Assembly (NCBI RefSeq): GCF_001559595.1
Contig: NZ_LNTY01000006.1
Span: 372,001 to 436,000, forward strand
DNA length: 64,000 nt
Direction of reading: 5' to 3'
Source: Enterovibrio coralii
Lineage (GTDB): Bacteria > Pseudomonadota > Gammaproteobacteria > Enterobacterales > Vibrionaceae
Part shown: in pieces, positions 28,317 to 38,371 of the stretch
Position numbering within the stretch: the stretch's first letter is position 1
How the letters are laid out: the number at the start of each line of letters is the position of its first letter
Notes under the pieces: model-generated
What the model was told of the DNA's origin: nothing
The model's input: the letters and a program-made list of their open reading frames with translations, nothing else
The model's database searches: none
Made by a program: the position numbers and the translations under genes

Positions 28317-29683
28317 TCAGTGCCTCAATTTGGATGCTTTTTCCGCTAATCGTTTTGCCGCTGCCCGGTGTTGTACCATTAATTCTGCCGTGTCCACGTC
28401 GACCAATGCGCCATCTTTCACCCGCCATTCGCCGTTTACCATGACTCTGTCTGCACGGTTTGCGCCACAAAGTACGAGCGCGGCGAGAGGATCGTGACTC
28501 CCTGAAAATTGGATCTCATCGAGTTTAAACATGGCGATATCGGCAAGCATGCCTTTGGAAAGGGTGCCAATATCCTTCCGACCAATGTTTCGCGCTGAAC
28601 CTTGTGTTGCCCAGCGGAACGCATCAAAGTGACTGACTTTTCCTGACCCATAACGCAGGCGTTGAATGTAAGTGGCCATTCTAAGTTCGTTTACGAGGTT
28701 GGAGCCGTCGTTGGAAGCCGAGCCATCAACGCCCAGACCGACAGACGCCCCCGCAGCTTCGAGTTCGAGGTTCCTGCAAATCCCCGAGGCGAGCATCATA
28801 TTAGAGCTGGGACAGTGACATATGCCAATGCCTGCCTGTCCAAGGCGTTTAATTTCTTCCTCATTGAAATGAATGCCATGCGCAAGCCAGGTTTTGTCAT
28901 GTAGCCAGCCCACTTCTTCAAGATAGTCGACGGGGCGATAGCCAAACCGCTCAAGGCAGAAGTTCTCCTCATCAATGGTTTCACAAAGATGGGTGTGTAG
29001 CATGACATCATGTTGCTTGGCGACGTGGGCGGTTTCTTTCATCAGTTCAGTGGTCACCGAAAAAGGCGAGCAGGGTGCCAGTGCGATTTGGGTCATGCCG
29101 CCAAATTCTGGCTGGTGGTAGTCACTTATCAGACGAATGCTGTCATCAATGATGGTTTGCTCGCTTTGAATGGTGTGTCTTGGCGGCAATCCTCCCTGAT
29201 CTTCACCAAGCTCATTGAGCCACGTGTCAATACCGTTCTTAGCCCCAGCTTTCTCGTGGCTTCAACCTGTATGTCGATCGCGTGTTCGAGGCCAACGGGA
29301 ATCAAATAATGGTGGTCGGATGCGGTTGTGCAACCTGATAGCAATAGCTCTGCAGTTGCGAGTTCTGTTCCTAATCGCATCATTTCTTCGTCTAATCCTG
29401 CCCAAACGGGATAAAGAGCCTTTAGCCAATGAAAGAGTTCTTTATCTAATGCATCTGGGTAGGCGCGGGTAAGCGTTTGGTAGAAGTGGTGGTGTGCGTT
29501 AACCAAACCGGGCAGAACAACATGCTCTGAAGCATCTACGGTGATGTTTATAGGTATTGAAGGTTTGGTCCCTTTGGCAACGAGTTCAACGATGGTGTTT
29601 CCCGTCACAACAATACCACCTGTCGCGTCTTCGTTGTTTCCCGTCCAAATCCCAAGCGGATCTTTAATCCAAATCGTGGTCAT
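28317..29683 (-). CDS. Amidohydrolase, probable 8-oxoguanine deaminase (AtzB/SsnA-like), with an apparent one-base frameshift
   Basis: This is a member of the AtzB/TrzN-like amidohydrolases, in which 8-oxoguanine deaminase forms urate directly. The zinc motif VNAHHHFYQTLTR lies near residue 65, HTHLCETIDEE and WLAHGIHFNEE follow, and VDGSASNDGSNL carries the last metal Asp. The two frames meet at 29206-29207; one extra base restores SMSLGEDQGGLPPRHTIQ, the family signature. Repaired length is about 455 residues. It follows two purine permeases and uraH on the same strand, which supports a purine substrate. Start 29683 follows AAAGGA. Confidence 0.85.
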
Positions 29684-29752
29684 TTTCGTGCATCCTTTGC
29701 TAAAAGATCGCCCCACGTTTCAGTGAAAAAACGCAGGGCGAGTGAGGGAAAA

Positions 29753-31185
29753 TTATTGAGTGGGTTTGGAGCCTTGTTCGTCTTGAATCTCACCTTGTGT
29801 GTTTGAACTGGCCATCACAGGATCGGCCGTTTCTTCACTCAATGGTTGTGTGTATTCACTGTTCAGTTCTTCCTCTTCAGCTTGCTTCTCGGCGTGAACA
29901 TCCTCTTTTGATTTCGGCAAAACAAGATTCAACACAACCGCTACGATGGTACCTGTGGTGATACCAGAGTGAAGGAGTTGAGCAATGTCATGGTGCATGT
30001 GCTGAAGCAACGAAGGTTTGATGGTGACGGCAAGGCCGGCGGCGAGAGAAACACAGATAACCAAGGCATTGCGACGCGTGTCAGCCGCTTTAACCAACAT
30101 GCGAATACCGGCGTAGGCGATCATCCCGAACATGATGAAACCAACGCCACCCAAAACGGGTTTAGGGACGGTAACTGCCAAGGCACCGAATTTAGGGAAC
30201 AGACCAGCAAGGATTAATAAGCCACCTGTTGTGCCTACAACAAAACGGCTAGCGACACCGGTGATACCAACAATCCCCACGTTTTGGCTGAAGGAAGCAA
30301 GAGGCATTGCGCCAAAGAAAGAGCCGATAGCACTGCCGATACCATCGCCCAACAGACCGCGTTTTAGATCTTTACCTGAAATCGTGCGATGACAGTTGCT
30401 GGCGAGGGCAAGGAAATCACCGGTGGCCTCTGCAATAACCACAATGTAGGCAAGGCACATGCTGATAATGGCTGGCCAAGAAAAGCTAAGCCCGAATTTC
30501 AATGGTTCTGGCGCTGCAAACCAACTGGCTTGAGCGATTTGATTCATATCGACCATGCCCATGCTTAGCGCGACAAGGTAGCCGCCCGCCAGACCAATCA
30601 CGATCGCAGATGCTGCAACGGAGCCTTTTGCATAAGTCGCCACAAGTAATACGACCAGCAAAGAAATGCCTGCGAGGAAGAGTTTGGGAAGCGTTGCAAA
30701 ATGTTCACTGCCGGCCGGGGCATCACCAACCCAGTTCATTGCGACGGTAGAATGGTTAAGCCGATCAGTGTCACGACTACGCCGCTGACAACGGGAGGAA
30801 AGAGCTTTCGAATCTGCTCCATGAAAAAAGCAGACACAATCACCATACAAGCACCGACTAAAGCGGCACCCATAATACCGGAAACGCCGTCCGCTTTACC
30901 GATGCCAATGGCGATGCCTAAAAAAGCAAAGCTGGAACCCATGACGACGGGTAATCGAATGCCAACGGGACCAAAACCGATACATTGCACAATGGTGATG
31001 GCACCTGAAACAAACAGAGCTGCATTAATTAGCGTGACAACGTCACTCGTTGGTAAGCCGATCGCTGTTCCAACGATGAGGGGAACAGCAATAATGCCGC
31101 CGATGGAAGCGAGCATGTGTTGAATCGCAAGCAGAATGGTGGAGCCTACGGGTGGTTTCTCGTTTAACTCATAGAGCAGTTTCAT
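29753..31185 (-). CDS. NCS2 family xanthine/urate permease, with an apparent one-base frameshift
   Basis: This nucleobase-cation symporter-2 protein has about 12 membrane segments and some 477 residues after repair. Family landmarks are QHMLASIGGIIAVPLIVG at the start, GPVGIRLPVVMGSSFAFLG, and EATGDFLALA in the central helix with the substrate-binding Glu. The frame breaks near 30745; one base restores LTILPVAMNWVGDAPAG. The C-terminal tail is long, acidic and hydrophilic. Between uraH/azgA and the deaminase, it most likely imports xanthine or urate. The exact substrate cannot be fixed from sequence. Confidence 0.87.
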
Positions 31186-31271
31186 AACGTCTTCCTCTGA
31201 CTGCCTAGATTCCTTATGTGTGGCAGCTTTGATGGTGAATATTGAATTACCCTTGGTCCTAAAACGAAATA

Positions 31272-31300
31272 AAGAAAAAGGGACCTCTGCGGGTCCCTAA
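31272..31300 (-). terminator. Terminator after the AzgA-like permease gene
   Basis: GGGACC (31280-31285) pairs with GGTCCC (31292-31297); on the minus strand the stem is followed by TTTTTCTTTATTT. It separates the two permease genes. Confidence 0.8.
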
Positions 31301-31310
31301 ATGGTTGTAG

Positions 31311-32650
31311 TTAGATAAGAATCAGTTTGAATACGAACAGGATGCTCAGCACATACATGGCGACGGAAATATCGGAGAATTTTCCGGTGCCAGCTTTCAG
31401 CACTGTGTAGGTGATAAAACCAAGTGCGATGCCGTTCGAAATAGAGAAGGTCAGCGGCATCATCAGTGCAGTTACAGCCGCTGGGACCGAATCAGTAAAG
31501 TCATCCCAGTTAACGTTCTGAATACTGCTCATCATCAGAAATGCTACGTAAATCAGCGCGCCAGCCGTCGCGTAAGCCGGGATCATACCTGCCAACGGTG
31601 CAAGGAAAATTGCGGCTAAGAATAGAAGGCCGACGACAATGGCTGATAGGCCCGTACGTGCACCTGCAGACACACCGGATGCACTTTCTACATAACTGGT
31701 CACAGGTGGGCAACCAAAACACGCACCAATCACGCTCGACATACTGTCTGCTTTCAGTGCGCGTGGCAGCCCTTCGATCTCGCCTGTTTCTTTGTTGATG
31801 AGCTTCGCGCGTTCAGCAACACCCATGAGTGTGCCCGCGGTATCAAAGATATTGACGAACAAAAACGCGAGGATGATGCTGATCATGCCAACGTTTAGTG
31901 CACCTGCGATATCCATCGCCAAAAAGGTGGGTGCAATGCTTGGTGGGGCGGAAAAAATGCCACCATATTCGACAAGCCCTAGCCCTAAACCGATGAGGGT
32001 AACGCTGAAAATACCAATTAATACGGCACCAAAGACCTTCTTAACCGATAGTACCGAGATAATAAAGAAGCAGACGGCAGCAAGAATCGCTGGAGCTGAG
32101 TGAAATCGCCGAGCGTAACCAGTGTTGCCTGACTACCCACAACAATGCCTGCACTTTTAAGGCCGATGATCCCAAGAAAAAGCCCGACACCTGCCGTCAT
32201 GGCGTAACGAAGCGACGCGGGGATGCTGTTAATGATCCATTCCCTGACGCGAGAGACACTTAGTCCCACGAAAATAACACCGGAAATAAATACAGCACCA
32301 AGCGCGACTTGCCAGCTGTAACCCATTTCACCCACTACGGTAAACGCGAAGAAAGCGTTCAGGCCCATGCCCGGTGCAAGTCCAACAGGCCAGTTGGCAA
32401 ACAGACCCATCATTAATGTACCAATAGCCGCACCTATGCAGGTGGCGACAAAGAGGGCACCAGGATCCATGCCAGATGCTGACATGATGTTCGGGTTCAC
32501 GAAAATGATATACGCCATGGTGGCAAAAGTGGTGATCCCGCCGATCAGTTCATTTTTGATTGAGGTGCCATGCTGGCTTAGCTTGAAGTAACGCTCGAGA
32601 AAGCCACCTTTTCCTATCGATTGTTCAACAGTGCTTTGCTTTTCCATCAT
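31311..32650 (-). CDS. AzgA/GhxP-like guanine-hypoxanthine permease, with an apparent one-base frameshift
   Basis: The protein is of the AzgA branch of purine permeases. ERYFKLSQHGTSIKNELIGG and TTFATMAYIIFVNPNIM open it, GLAPGMGLNAFFAF is the binding segment, and NIFDTAGTLMGVA and CPPVTSYVESASGVSAGART are the conserved later motifs. The frame breaks near 32099; adding one base restores LGDFTSAPAILAAV and gives about 446 residues. It would import guanine, hypoxanthine or adenine by proton symport, supplying substrate for GuaD and Xdh. It follows uraH by 107 bases. Confidence 0.88.
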
Positions 32651-32747
32651 TTCATTCCTGTTGTTATAGGAGCTGCTGCGAGTTTTCCTTTTCGCATGAT
32701 TCCTTTGGCAAATTGCCAGTGGATTTACGCTCGATAAAGTGTTCGAG

Positions 32748-32770
32748 CAGAGGCAGATTAACTGCCTCTG
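32748..32770 (-). other. Hairpin overlapping the uraH stop codon
   Basis: CAGAGGCAG (32748-32756) pairs with CTGCCTCTG (32762-32770); the uraH TAA (32760-32758) lies at the loop. No T run follows, so partial termination or mRNA protection is more likely than full termination. Confidence 0.5.
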
Positions 32771-33111
32771 TATGTTGAGAAACTGTAGGGTGATACAAGC
32801 AGAGGGACGTGGTAGTGCGAGTCAGCATCATCGACGCCGAATCGAATCAACACGTCATCAAGAAAAGGAACGTCACTCAATGCTACGCCGCTGTTTTTAA
32901 AATAGTCGGCGGTGTTAAATTGCAGTTGATATTTGCCCGGTTGGAAATCCGTTCCACTCAACAATGCTTCGTCTGTTCTTCCGTCTTGATTGGTTCTCGT
33001 TGTCACTACATGGCTTAGGCTGTTGCCTTCGACCCTGAATAAGGTGACTTCGATGTCTGCCCCTGGCCGTCCATGCGCGGTATCGAGAACATGTGTTGTC
33101 AGTCTTCCCAT
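32758..33111 (-). CDS. uraH: 5-hydroxyisourate hydrolase (transthyretin-like)
   Basis: Hydrolyses 5-hydroxyisourate to OHCU, the second step of urate breakdown. The 117-residue protein has all signatures: LTTHVLDTAHGRPGADI at the start with the catalytic His, TRTNQDGRTDEAL in the middle with the conserved Arg, and the closing YRGS that marks the enzyme apart from vertebrate transthyretin. No signal peptide, so it is cytoplasmic. AAAGGA precedes ATG 33111; the in-frame ATG at 33144 lacks a site. It heads the uraH-azgA-permease-deaminase minus-strand block, divergent from puuE. Confidence 0.95.
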   Translation of the reverse strand: MGRLTTHVLDTAHGRPGADIEVTLFRVEGNSLSHVVTTRTNQDGRTDEALLSGTDFQPGKYQLQFNTADYFKNSGVALSDVPFLDDVLIRFGVDDADSHYHVPLLVSPYSFSTYRGS

Positions 33112-33284
33112 CTGTGTTGTCCTTTCTTTGTTATGTTTAAGCACTAAAACTCGAACTGCAGTGCTTTTGCTGTGCGCGATTCCCTCATTACTTCTTGGAT
33201 ACTAATACAGAAGCGATTGTTAGCTTGCTTCTCACTAGCAAAGGTGAAGATGAATTCACCAACTGTGCACATCTATAAAACTAA

Positions 33285-33296
33285 AATGTACACAAT
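33285..33296. promoter_or_regulatory. Weak operator-like site AATGTACACAAT before uraH
   Basis: It shares the GTA...ACAAT half with the ATTGTATACAAT motif but has changes in the centre. It lies about 175 bases upstream of the uraH ATG. Low confidence. Confidence 0.3.
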
Positions 33297-33439
33297 GATT
33301 AATTCTTGTAAAGGTCAAAAATTGTGCAGTAGCAATTGTAAGAATTCTGCAATATCCCTTGAAATTAAAGCATCAACGCCCGTTCTTTGTGTCCATTATA
33401 GATTTTTTGGATTTTCTGAAACTTGAAGGTGGCAACATT

Positions 33440-33469
33440 TTGTTAACTTGTTCTTGTAAATTGTATACA
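33440..33469 (+). promoter_or_regulatory. Candidate puuE promoter
   Basis: TTGTTA at 33440-33445 and TATACA at 33464-33469 are separated by 18 bases, a fair sigma-70 pair. The -10 lies inside the palindrome, so a bound repressor would occlude it. Confidence 0.5.
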
Positions 33470-33471
33470 AA
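33460..33471. promoter_or_regulatory. Palindrome ATTGTATACAAA before puuE
   Basis: This full TTGTATACAA core is identical to the gcl site over 12 bases and lies about 130 bases upstream of the puuE start. Confidence 0.7.
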
Positions 33472-33601
33472 ATGTAATACTAAAAATGAGCTTGCCGGGA
33501 ATAGGGCAGAGACAATGTGTTTTCTCCCTTCTTACAGCTGAATAATCAAAACGGCAACGTTAGCGAAATTTGACGCAAGGTTTAATGAAAGGAATGGCGC
33601 G

Positions 33602-34534
33602 ATGAGTAGTGACTATCCTCGAGATTTAAAAGGCTATGGTGCTCATCCTCCTCACCCAAGGTGGCCGGGAGAGGCTCGGATTGCGATTTCGTTTGTACTG
33701 AATTACGAAGAAGGCGGTGAGCGCTGCGTTCTTCATGGAGACAGAGAGTCGGAAGCGTTTTTGTCAGAGATCCCAGGGGCACAGCCTTTGGCAGGTGTTC
33801 GTCATATCAGCATGGAATCCATTTATGAATATGGCTCCCGTGCAGGCGTGTGGCGGATTCTACGCTTGTTTCGCCAACAGGAAATCCCGTTGACTGTGTT
33901 TGCGGTGGGCATGGCGGCAGAGCGAAACCCTGATGTGATAAAGGCAATGGTGGAAGATGGCCACGAAATTTGCAGCCACGGTTATCGCTGGATTGATTAC
34001 CAATACGTTCGTGAAGACGATGAACGTGAAGACATGAACAAAGCCATTGCTGCGTTAGAAGCAGTAACCGGTGAGCGGCCGCTGGGTTGGTACACAGGAA
34101 GAACAAGCCCAAACACGCGAAAGCTGGTGGCAGAAAACGGCGGCTTTCTTTATGACTCTGATGCGTATGATGATGATTTACCGTATTGGCATGAAGAAGG
34201 CACCACACCGGGCAAGCCACAACTGGTTATTCCTTATACCTTGGATGCCAACGATATGCGCTTTTCGACGGTTCAGGGTTTTAACTCGGGCGATCAGTTC
34301 TTTCAATACCTCAAAGACAGCTTTGATGTGCTGTATGAAGAAGGGCTCGATGCACCGAAAATGCTGTCCGTTGGTCTTCATTGTCGCTTGATTGGCAGGC
34401 CGGGAAGATTGGCTGCGTTGAAACGGTTTATAGAATATGTGCAGCAACACGACAGAGTGTGGATGACTCGCCGCATTGACATCGCCAAGCATTGGCACGA
34501 ACACCATCCACATCCAAGTATGACCACGGAGTAG
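33602..34534 (+). CDS. puuE: Allantoinase, PuuE type
   Basis: Opens the ring of allantoin to allantoate. PuuE is unrelated to the metal amidohydrolase AllB and belongs to the polysaccharide-deacetylase-like fold. The 310-residue protein starts with YPRDLKGYGAHPPHPRWPG, then FVLNYEEGGERC, SMESIYEYGSRAGVWR, GHEICSHGYRWIDY and TGERPLGWYTGRTSPNTR, all typical of the family. AAAGGA lies nine bases before the ATG. It is the first gene of puuE-uraD-allantoicase-allA-puuD, with the GntR-type palindrome upstream. Confidence 0.95.
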   Translation: MSSDYPRDLKGYGAHPPHPRWPGEARIAISFVLNYEEGGERCVLHGDRESEAFLSEIPGAQPLAGVRHISMESIYEYGSRAGVWRILRLFRQQEIPLTVFAVGMAAERNPDVIKAMVEDGHEICSHGYRWIDYQYVREDDEREDMNKAIAALEAVTGERPLGWYTGRTSPNTRKLVAENGGFLYDSDAYDDDLPYWHEEGTTPGKPQLVIPYTLDANDMRFSTVQGFNSGDQFFQYLKDSFDVLYEEGLDAPKMLSVGLHCRLIGRPGRLAALKRFIEYVQQHDRVWMTRRIDIAKHWHEHHPHPSMTTE

Positions 34535-34541
34535 GTATCTC

Positions 34542-35057
34542 ATGGCACGTTTTTCTACCTGTCGCCCAAGCGAGCAAAGCAAATCAGAGTTTGTCGGTAC
34601 CTTTGGTGGGATCTACGAACATAGTCCGTGGGTCGCGGAAGTGGCCTATGGCGACGGTTTAGCAACAAGTTTTGATGAACAAGACGCGTTGCATTCACAC
34701 ATGGCCAAGGTGCTGGTGAATGCTGACGATGAAGCAAAAATGCAAGTCGTGTTAGCGCATCCAGATTTGGCAGGGCGCGCCGCTCTAGCTGGCGAACTGA
34801 CTGTCGAATCGACCTCAGAGCAAGCCAGTGCAGGCATTGATAAGTGCACACCTGAAGAGTTTGCCCGTTTTACAGATTACAACGAACGATACAAAGCCAA
34901 GTTTCAGTTCCCGTTTATCATGGCGGTGAAAGGAGCTAACAGACATTTGATCCTCGACGCGTTCGAGAAACGTTTAGAAAACGATGTAAAAACTGAATTC
35001 AACACAGCGATTGCTGAAATCAACAAAATCGCTTTGTTCAGGCTACGTGATTTGTAG
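34542..35057 (+). CDS. uraD: OHCU decarboxylase
   Basis: Decarboxylates 2-oxo-4-hydroxy-4-carboxy-5-ureidoimidazoline to S-allantoin. The 171-residue all-helical protein carries the family motifs FVGTFGGIYEHSPWVAE (His), VVLAHPDLAGRAALAGELT, SAGIDKCTPEEF and YKAKFQFPFIMAVKG. The ATG follows GGAGTAGG with suitable spacing, seven bases after the puuE stop. Together with UraH it prevents racemisation of the unstable urate products. Confidence 0.94.
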   Translation: MARFSTCRPSEQSKSEFVGTFGGIYEHSPWVAEVAYGDGLATSFDEQDALHSHMAKVLVNADDEAKMQVVLAHPDLAGRAALAGELTVESTSEQASAGIDKCTPEEFARFTDYNERYKAKFQFPFIMAVKGANRHLILDAFEKRLENDVKTEFNTAIAEINKIALFRLRDL

Positions 35058-35258
35058 CTCTCTGGCCGCCGTTAGCTTTGCACCATTGTAAGTTCAACGG
35101 CGAATTCAGCGTCTCGCAAATTGAAGCTCGCCGAAAGCACGTTCGAGGCTTTCAGCCACAGTGAAAGGGGAAAAGACGCGACCTTTTGTACCAAACCAAG
35201 TCACAGCGAATACGCGATAAGACGGGTTGGGTATATGTGATAAAAGGAAGCAAAGTAA

Positions 35259-36251
35259 ATGGAAAATCGTCCAGACTTCGTCAAACTCGTGAATCTTGCA
35301 AGTAGCCGATTGGGTACGCAGGTGATTTACGCGACGGATGACTTCTTCGCCGATAAACAGCGCCTCGTTGATGACGCGCCTGCGCAATGGAAAGAAGGTG
35401 TTTATGATGAAAACGGCAAGTGGATGGATGGCTGGGAGTCACGCCGCAAGCGTGAAGAAGGTCATGACCACTGTGTCGTGAGGTTAGGATTGCCCGGTAA
35501 AATTGTAGGTGTCGATATCGATACCTCGCACTTTACGGGAAACTATCCACCATCTGCGTCTTTGGAAGCGTGTTACTGTCCTGATAGCGACCCGTCAGAG
35601 GATCAATCTTGGGAGCCGCTTCTGTCTTCCACGAATCTACATGGCGACAGTCACCATTTTGCAGACGTTTCTTCCCCAAAGCCTTTCACGCATGTTCGCT
35701 TTCATATCTACCCAGACGGTGGTGTAGCGAGACTGCGCATTTATGGACACCCTGAAATTGATTGGGCGACAGTCAGTAACGATGTCGAACTGGACCTTGC
35801 CGCCGTACAAAACGGTGGTCGAGCGTTGGCATGTAACGATCAGCACTTTGGCCACATGAGCAACCTCATTATGCCAGGGCGAGGCGTCAATATGGGTGAT
35901 GGCTGGGAAACAGCGCGTCGCAGAGTGCCGGGCAATGATTGGGTGATCCTCTCATTGGGACATGCTGGTACCGTTGATCGTATTGTTGTTGATACCGCCC
36001 ATTTTAAAGGTAATTTCCCCGACAGTATCTCTATTCAAGCTGCCTATGTGGAAGGTGGCACGGACGAGCAAATCGCGACCCAAAGCCTGTTTTGGCGTGA
36101 GTTGTTACCGAGCCAAAAACTGACGGCTGATAACATCCATGAATTTGCCGACCATGTTAATCATGTTGGGCCTGTTTCCCATGTCAGGGTGAACATTTTC
36201 CCTGATGGTGGGATTAGCCGTGTCCGTCTGTTTGGTCGCAAAGCGGACTAG
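35259..36251 (+). CDS. alc: Allantoicase
   Basis: Hydrolyses allantoate to ureidoglycolate and urea. The 330-residue protein is built from two repeated jelly-roll halves. Each half carries VGVDIDTSHFTGNYP or RIVVDTAHFKGNFP, and each ends with a VRFHIYPDGGVARLRIYG or VRVNIFPDGGISRVRLFG strand. The linker has GWESRRKREEGHDHCVVRLG. A 200-base gap without a gene separates it from uraD; AAGGA precedes the ATG. Use of allantoicase means that two urea molecules are made per allantoin, rather than ammonia as in the AllC route. Confidence 0.94.
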   Translation: MENRPDFVKLVNLASSRLGTQVIYATDDFFADKQRLVDDAPAQWKEGVYDENGKWMDGWESRRKREEGHDHCVVRLGLPGKIVGVDIDTSHFTGNYPPSASLEACYCPDSDPSEDQSWEPLLSSTNLHGDSHHFADVSSPKPFTHVRFHIYPDGGVARLRIYGHPEIDWATVSNDVELDLAAVQNGGRALACNDQHFGHMSNLIMPGRGVNMGDGWETARRRVPGNDWVILSLGHAGTVDRIVVDTAHFKGNFPDSISIQAAYVEGGTDEQIATQSLFWRELLPSQKLTADNIHEFADHVNHVGPVSHVRVNIFPDGGISRVRLFGRKAD

Positions 36252-36290
36252 CCCGTCACACAGATTACCGTAAGCAGGATGGCGCATTTC

Positions 36291-36818
36291 ATGGAAAAAG
36301 ATATTGTTCAATACATTACTATCACACTCAATCCCGAGCCATTGACGCAAGAAGCCTTTGCGCCTTTTGGTGATGTGATTGAGGCTGAAGACCGTGACTT
36401 CTTTATGATCAATGGCGGTTCAACTCGCCGTTATCACAAGTTAGGAACGACGCAAGTCGATGACGGCAGTCAGGTGATCATCAATATCTTCCAAGCGACA
36501 CCGCTTTCTTACCCGCTTTCTATCGCAATGCTTGAACGCCACCCGAAAGGTTCACAGGCGTTTATGCCGCTGTTAGGCAATCAGTATTTGGTTGTTGTCG
36601 CCCCAAAAGGTGATGAGCCGAACCCTAATGAGATCCGTGCGTTCTATGCCAAAGGATCGCAAGGGGTGAACTATCACAGAGGCGTCTGGCACCACCCAGT
36701 GTTGGCGTTGACTCAAGACGACCAATTTCTTGTTATCGATAGAGAAGGTGAAGGTAATAACTGTGACGAGTTTTTCTTTTCAAAACATATACGTGTGATA
36801 TTGGCTCCCGATTTTTAA
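36291..36818 (+). CDS. allA: Ureidoglycolate lyase
   Basis: Splits ureidoglycolate into glyoxylate and urea, linking this operon to gcl and aceB. It has about 175 residues (E. coli AllA 160). Conserved cupin motifs are AFAPFGDVIEAEDRDFFMIN, the RYHKLG segment, LERHPKGSQAFMPL with the metal or substrate residues, and GVNYHRGVWHHPV. The N-terminus is about 14 residues longer than E. coli. ATG 36291 and ATG 36279 are both possible, since the ribosome site is weak. Confidence 0.92.
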   Translation: MEKDIVQYITITLNPEPLTQEAFAPFGDVIEAEDRDFFMINGGSTRRYHKLGTTQVDDGSQVIINIFQATPLSYPLSIAMLERHPKGSQAFMPLLGNQYLVVVAPKGDEPNPNEIRAFYAKGSQGVNYHRGVWHHPVLALTQDDQFLVIDREGEGNNCDEFFFSKHIRVILAPDF

Positions 36819-36951
36819 TGTCATGTTCTCAAGAGAGGCAGTTTGCTGCTTTGTTTATGTTGAGAGCCGATATCTGAGAAAAACAGGAAGGGACGACGTA
36901 AGCTTCTTTGTATATCGAAGATAAGCAACGGCGTCCATACAGGAGGTTGTT

Positions 36952-38165
36952 ATGGATCCGTACATCACGGAATGGTTGAACCTTGCAGTTCGTTGGGTAC
37001 ATATGATCACAGGTGTTGCCTGGATTGGTGCCTCTTTCTACTTCGTCTGGCTTGAAAACAACTTAAACCGCGAGAACCCAAAAGAGGGGCTTTCTGGCGA
37101 CTTATGGGCAATTCACGGTGGCGGTATTTATCACCTAGAGAAATACAAACTCGCACCCCCGAAAATGCCTGAAACACTCCATTGGTTTAAGTGGGAAGCT
37201 TACTTCACTTGGATCACGGGTGTTGCTCTACTTACCATCGTTTTCTATTCCAACGCAGATATCTACCTTGTTAAACCGGGTTCAGGCATAGAGCCCATGA
37301 CGGCTGTTGCCATTGGTGTCGGTTCGTTGATTGCAGGGTGGTTTGTTTACGATTTTCTCTGTGATTCGCCGCTAGGTAAAAAGCCGATGTTACTTGGTGT
37401 CGTGTTGTTTGCTGCATTGGTGGCGGCCGCATGGGCATTAAGCTTGGTCTTCAGCGGCCGCGGTGCCTATATCCATGTCGGCGCGATTATCGGTACCATC
37501 ATGGTCGGTAATGTTTTTCGCATCATCATGCCTGCGCAGCGTGGTTTGGTGAAAGCAATTGAGGAGAACAGAGAGCCGGATCCTGAATTGCCAGCGAAAG
37601 GGTTGTTGCGCTCTCGCCACAATAACTACTTAACGCTGCCGGTACTGTTCATCATGATCAGTAACCATTTCCCAAGCACTTATGGCAATGAATACAACTG
37701 GGCGATCTTGGCAGGTTTATCCGTGATCAGCGTATTGGTTCGACATTACTTCAATACGCGCCATGGTAGCCAAAAGTACGCTTGGACGATTCCAACAGCT
37801 GCACTCGGTCTGGTGTGTTTAGCTTTCGTTTCCGCACCAACGAAAACGTCGAGCGTGCCTATGGCTGTTGAAAGTAATGGTCATAACCATGGAGTTGTTG
37901 AAGTCAGTGAGTTTGTTCAGGTGAAATCGATCATTATGGAGCGTTGTACGGTATGTCACTCTCAGTCGCCGACACATCCTGCTTTCGCGACGGCCCCTGC
38001 TGGCGTGATGTTAGACACACCTCAACAGATGCAAAATGAGGTTACTCGGATTGTCGCGCAGACAGTTACCACAAATATCATGCCCTTAGGCAATTTGACG
38101 CAAATGACCCCAGAGGAACGCGAAGCATAGGTAAGTGGGCTGACAGTGGTGCCTCTATCCAATAA
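36952..38165 (+). CDS. puuD: Membrane urate oxidase with cytochrome c domain (PuuD), with an apparent frameshift near the 3' end
   Basis: Oxidises urate to 5-hydroxyisourate at the membrane and passes electrons to the respiratory chain, unlike soluble uricase. About eight membrane helices carry DUF989/PuuD motifs: VRWVHMITGVAWIGASFYFV, LHWFKWEAYFTWITG and RSRHNNYLTLPVLFIMISNH. The C-terminal cytochrome c domain has CTVCH with Cys332, Cys335 and His336 as heme ligands and the distal Met in NIMPLGNLT. The frame stops at 38130. One T added at 38128 continues EREALGKWADSGASIQ to a stop at 38163-38165, the expected family ending. AGGAGG precedes the ATG. Confidence 0.93.
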
Positions 38166-38371
38166 GGCTATGAATTTAGCCAAGATTGTCAGTAATTTTG
38201 GATAGGTGATGATGTAACCATAACTTAGTAACTTATTGTTGTTTAGGAAGTTAATATCGAGTTATAGAGTATCGACGATACAAAATAGAGGTATTTCACG
38301 AATTAGTATATAAATAAGGACTAAATCGGTAAAAAGATAAGATTGACCAAGAAATAGAATCTGATCTTCGT

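Larger units (their letters stand above)
33112..33601. promoter_or_regulatory. Divergent promoter region between uraH and puuE
   Basis: This 490-base AT-rich spacer holds the control sites for both arms of the urate pathway. It includes the palindrome at 33460-33471 and a weaker relative AATGTACACAAT at 33285-33296, nearer to uraH. No gene was found in it. Confidence 0.65.

Noticed and set aside
35106..35387. A minus-strand frame spanning the uraD-allantoicase gap
   Set aside because: Much of it overlaps the start of the allantoicase gene, and no start signal or homology was recognised; the gap itself looks empty.
36905..36918. TTTGTATATCGAAG before puuD as an operator
   Set aside because: Only one half matches the motif; puuD probably relies on the upstream operon promoter.
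4167..38165. Pseudogene decay of the purine pathway
   Set aside because: Coding quality remains high on both sides of each lesion and every repair needs only a single base; real decay would show several kinds of lesion per gene.
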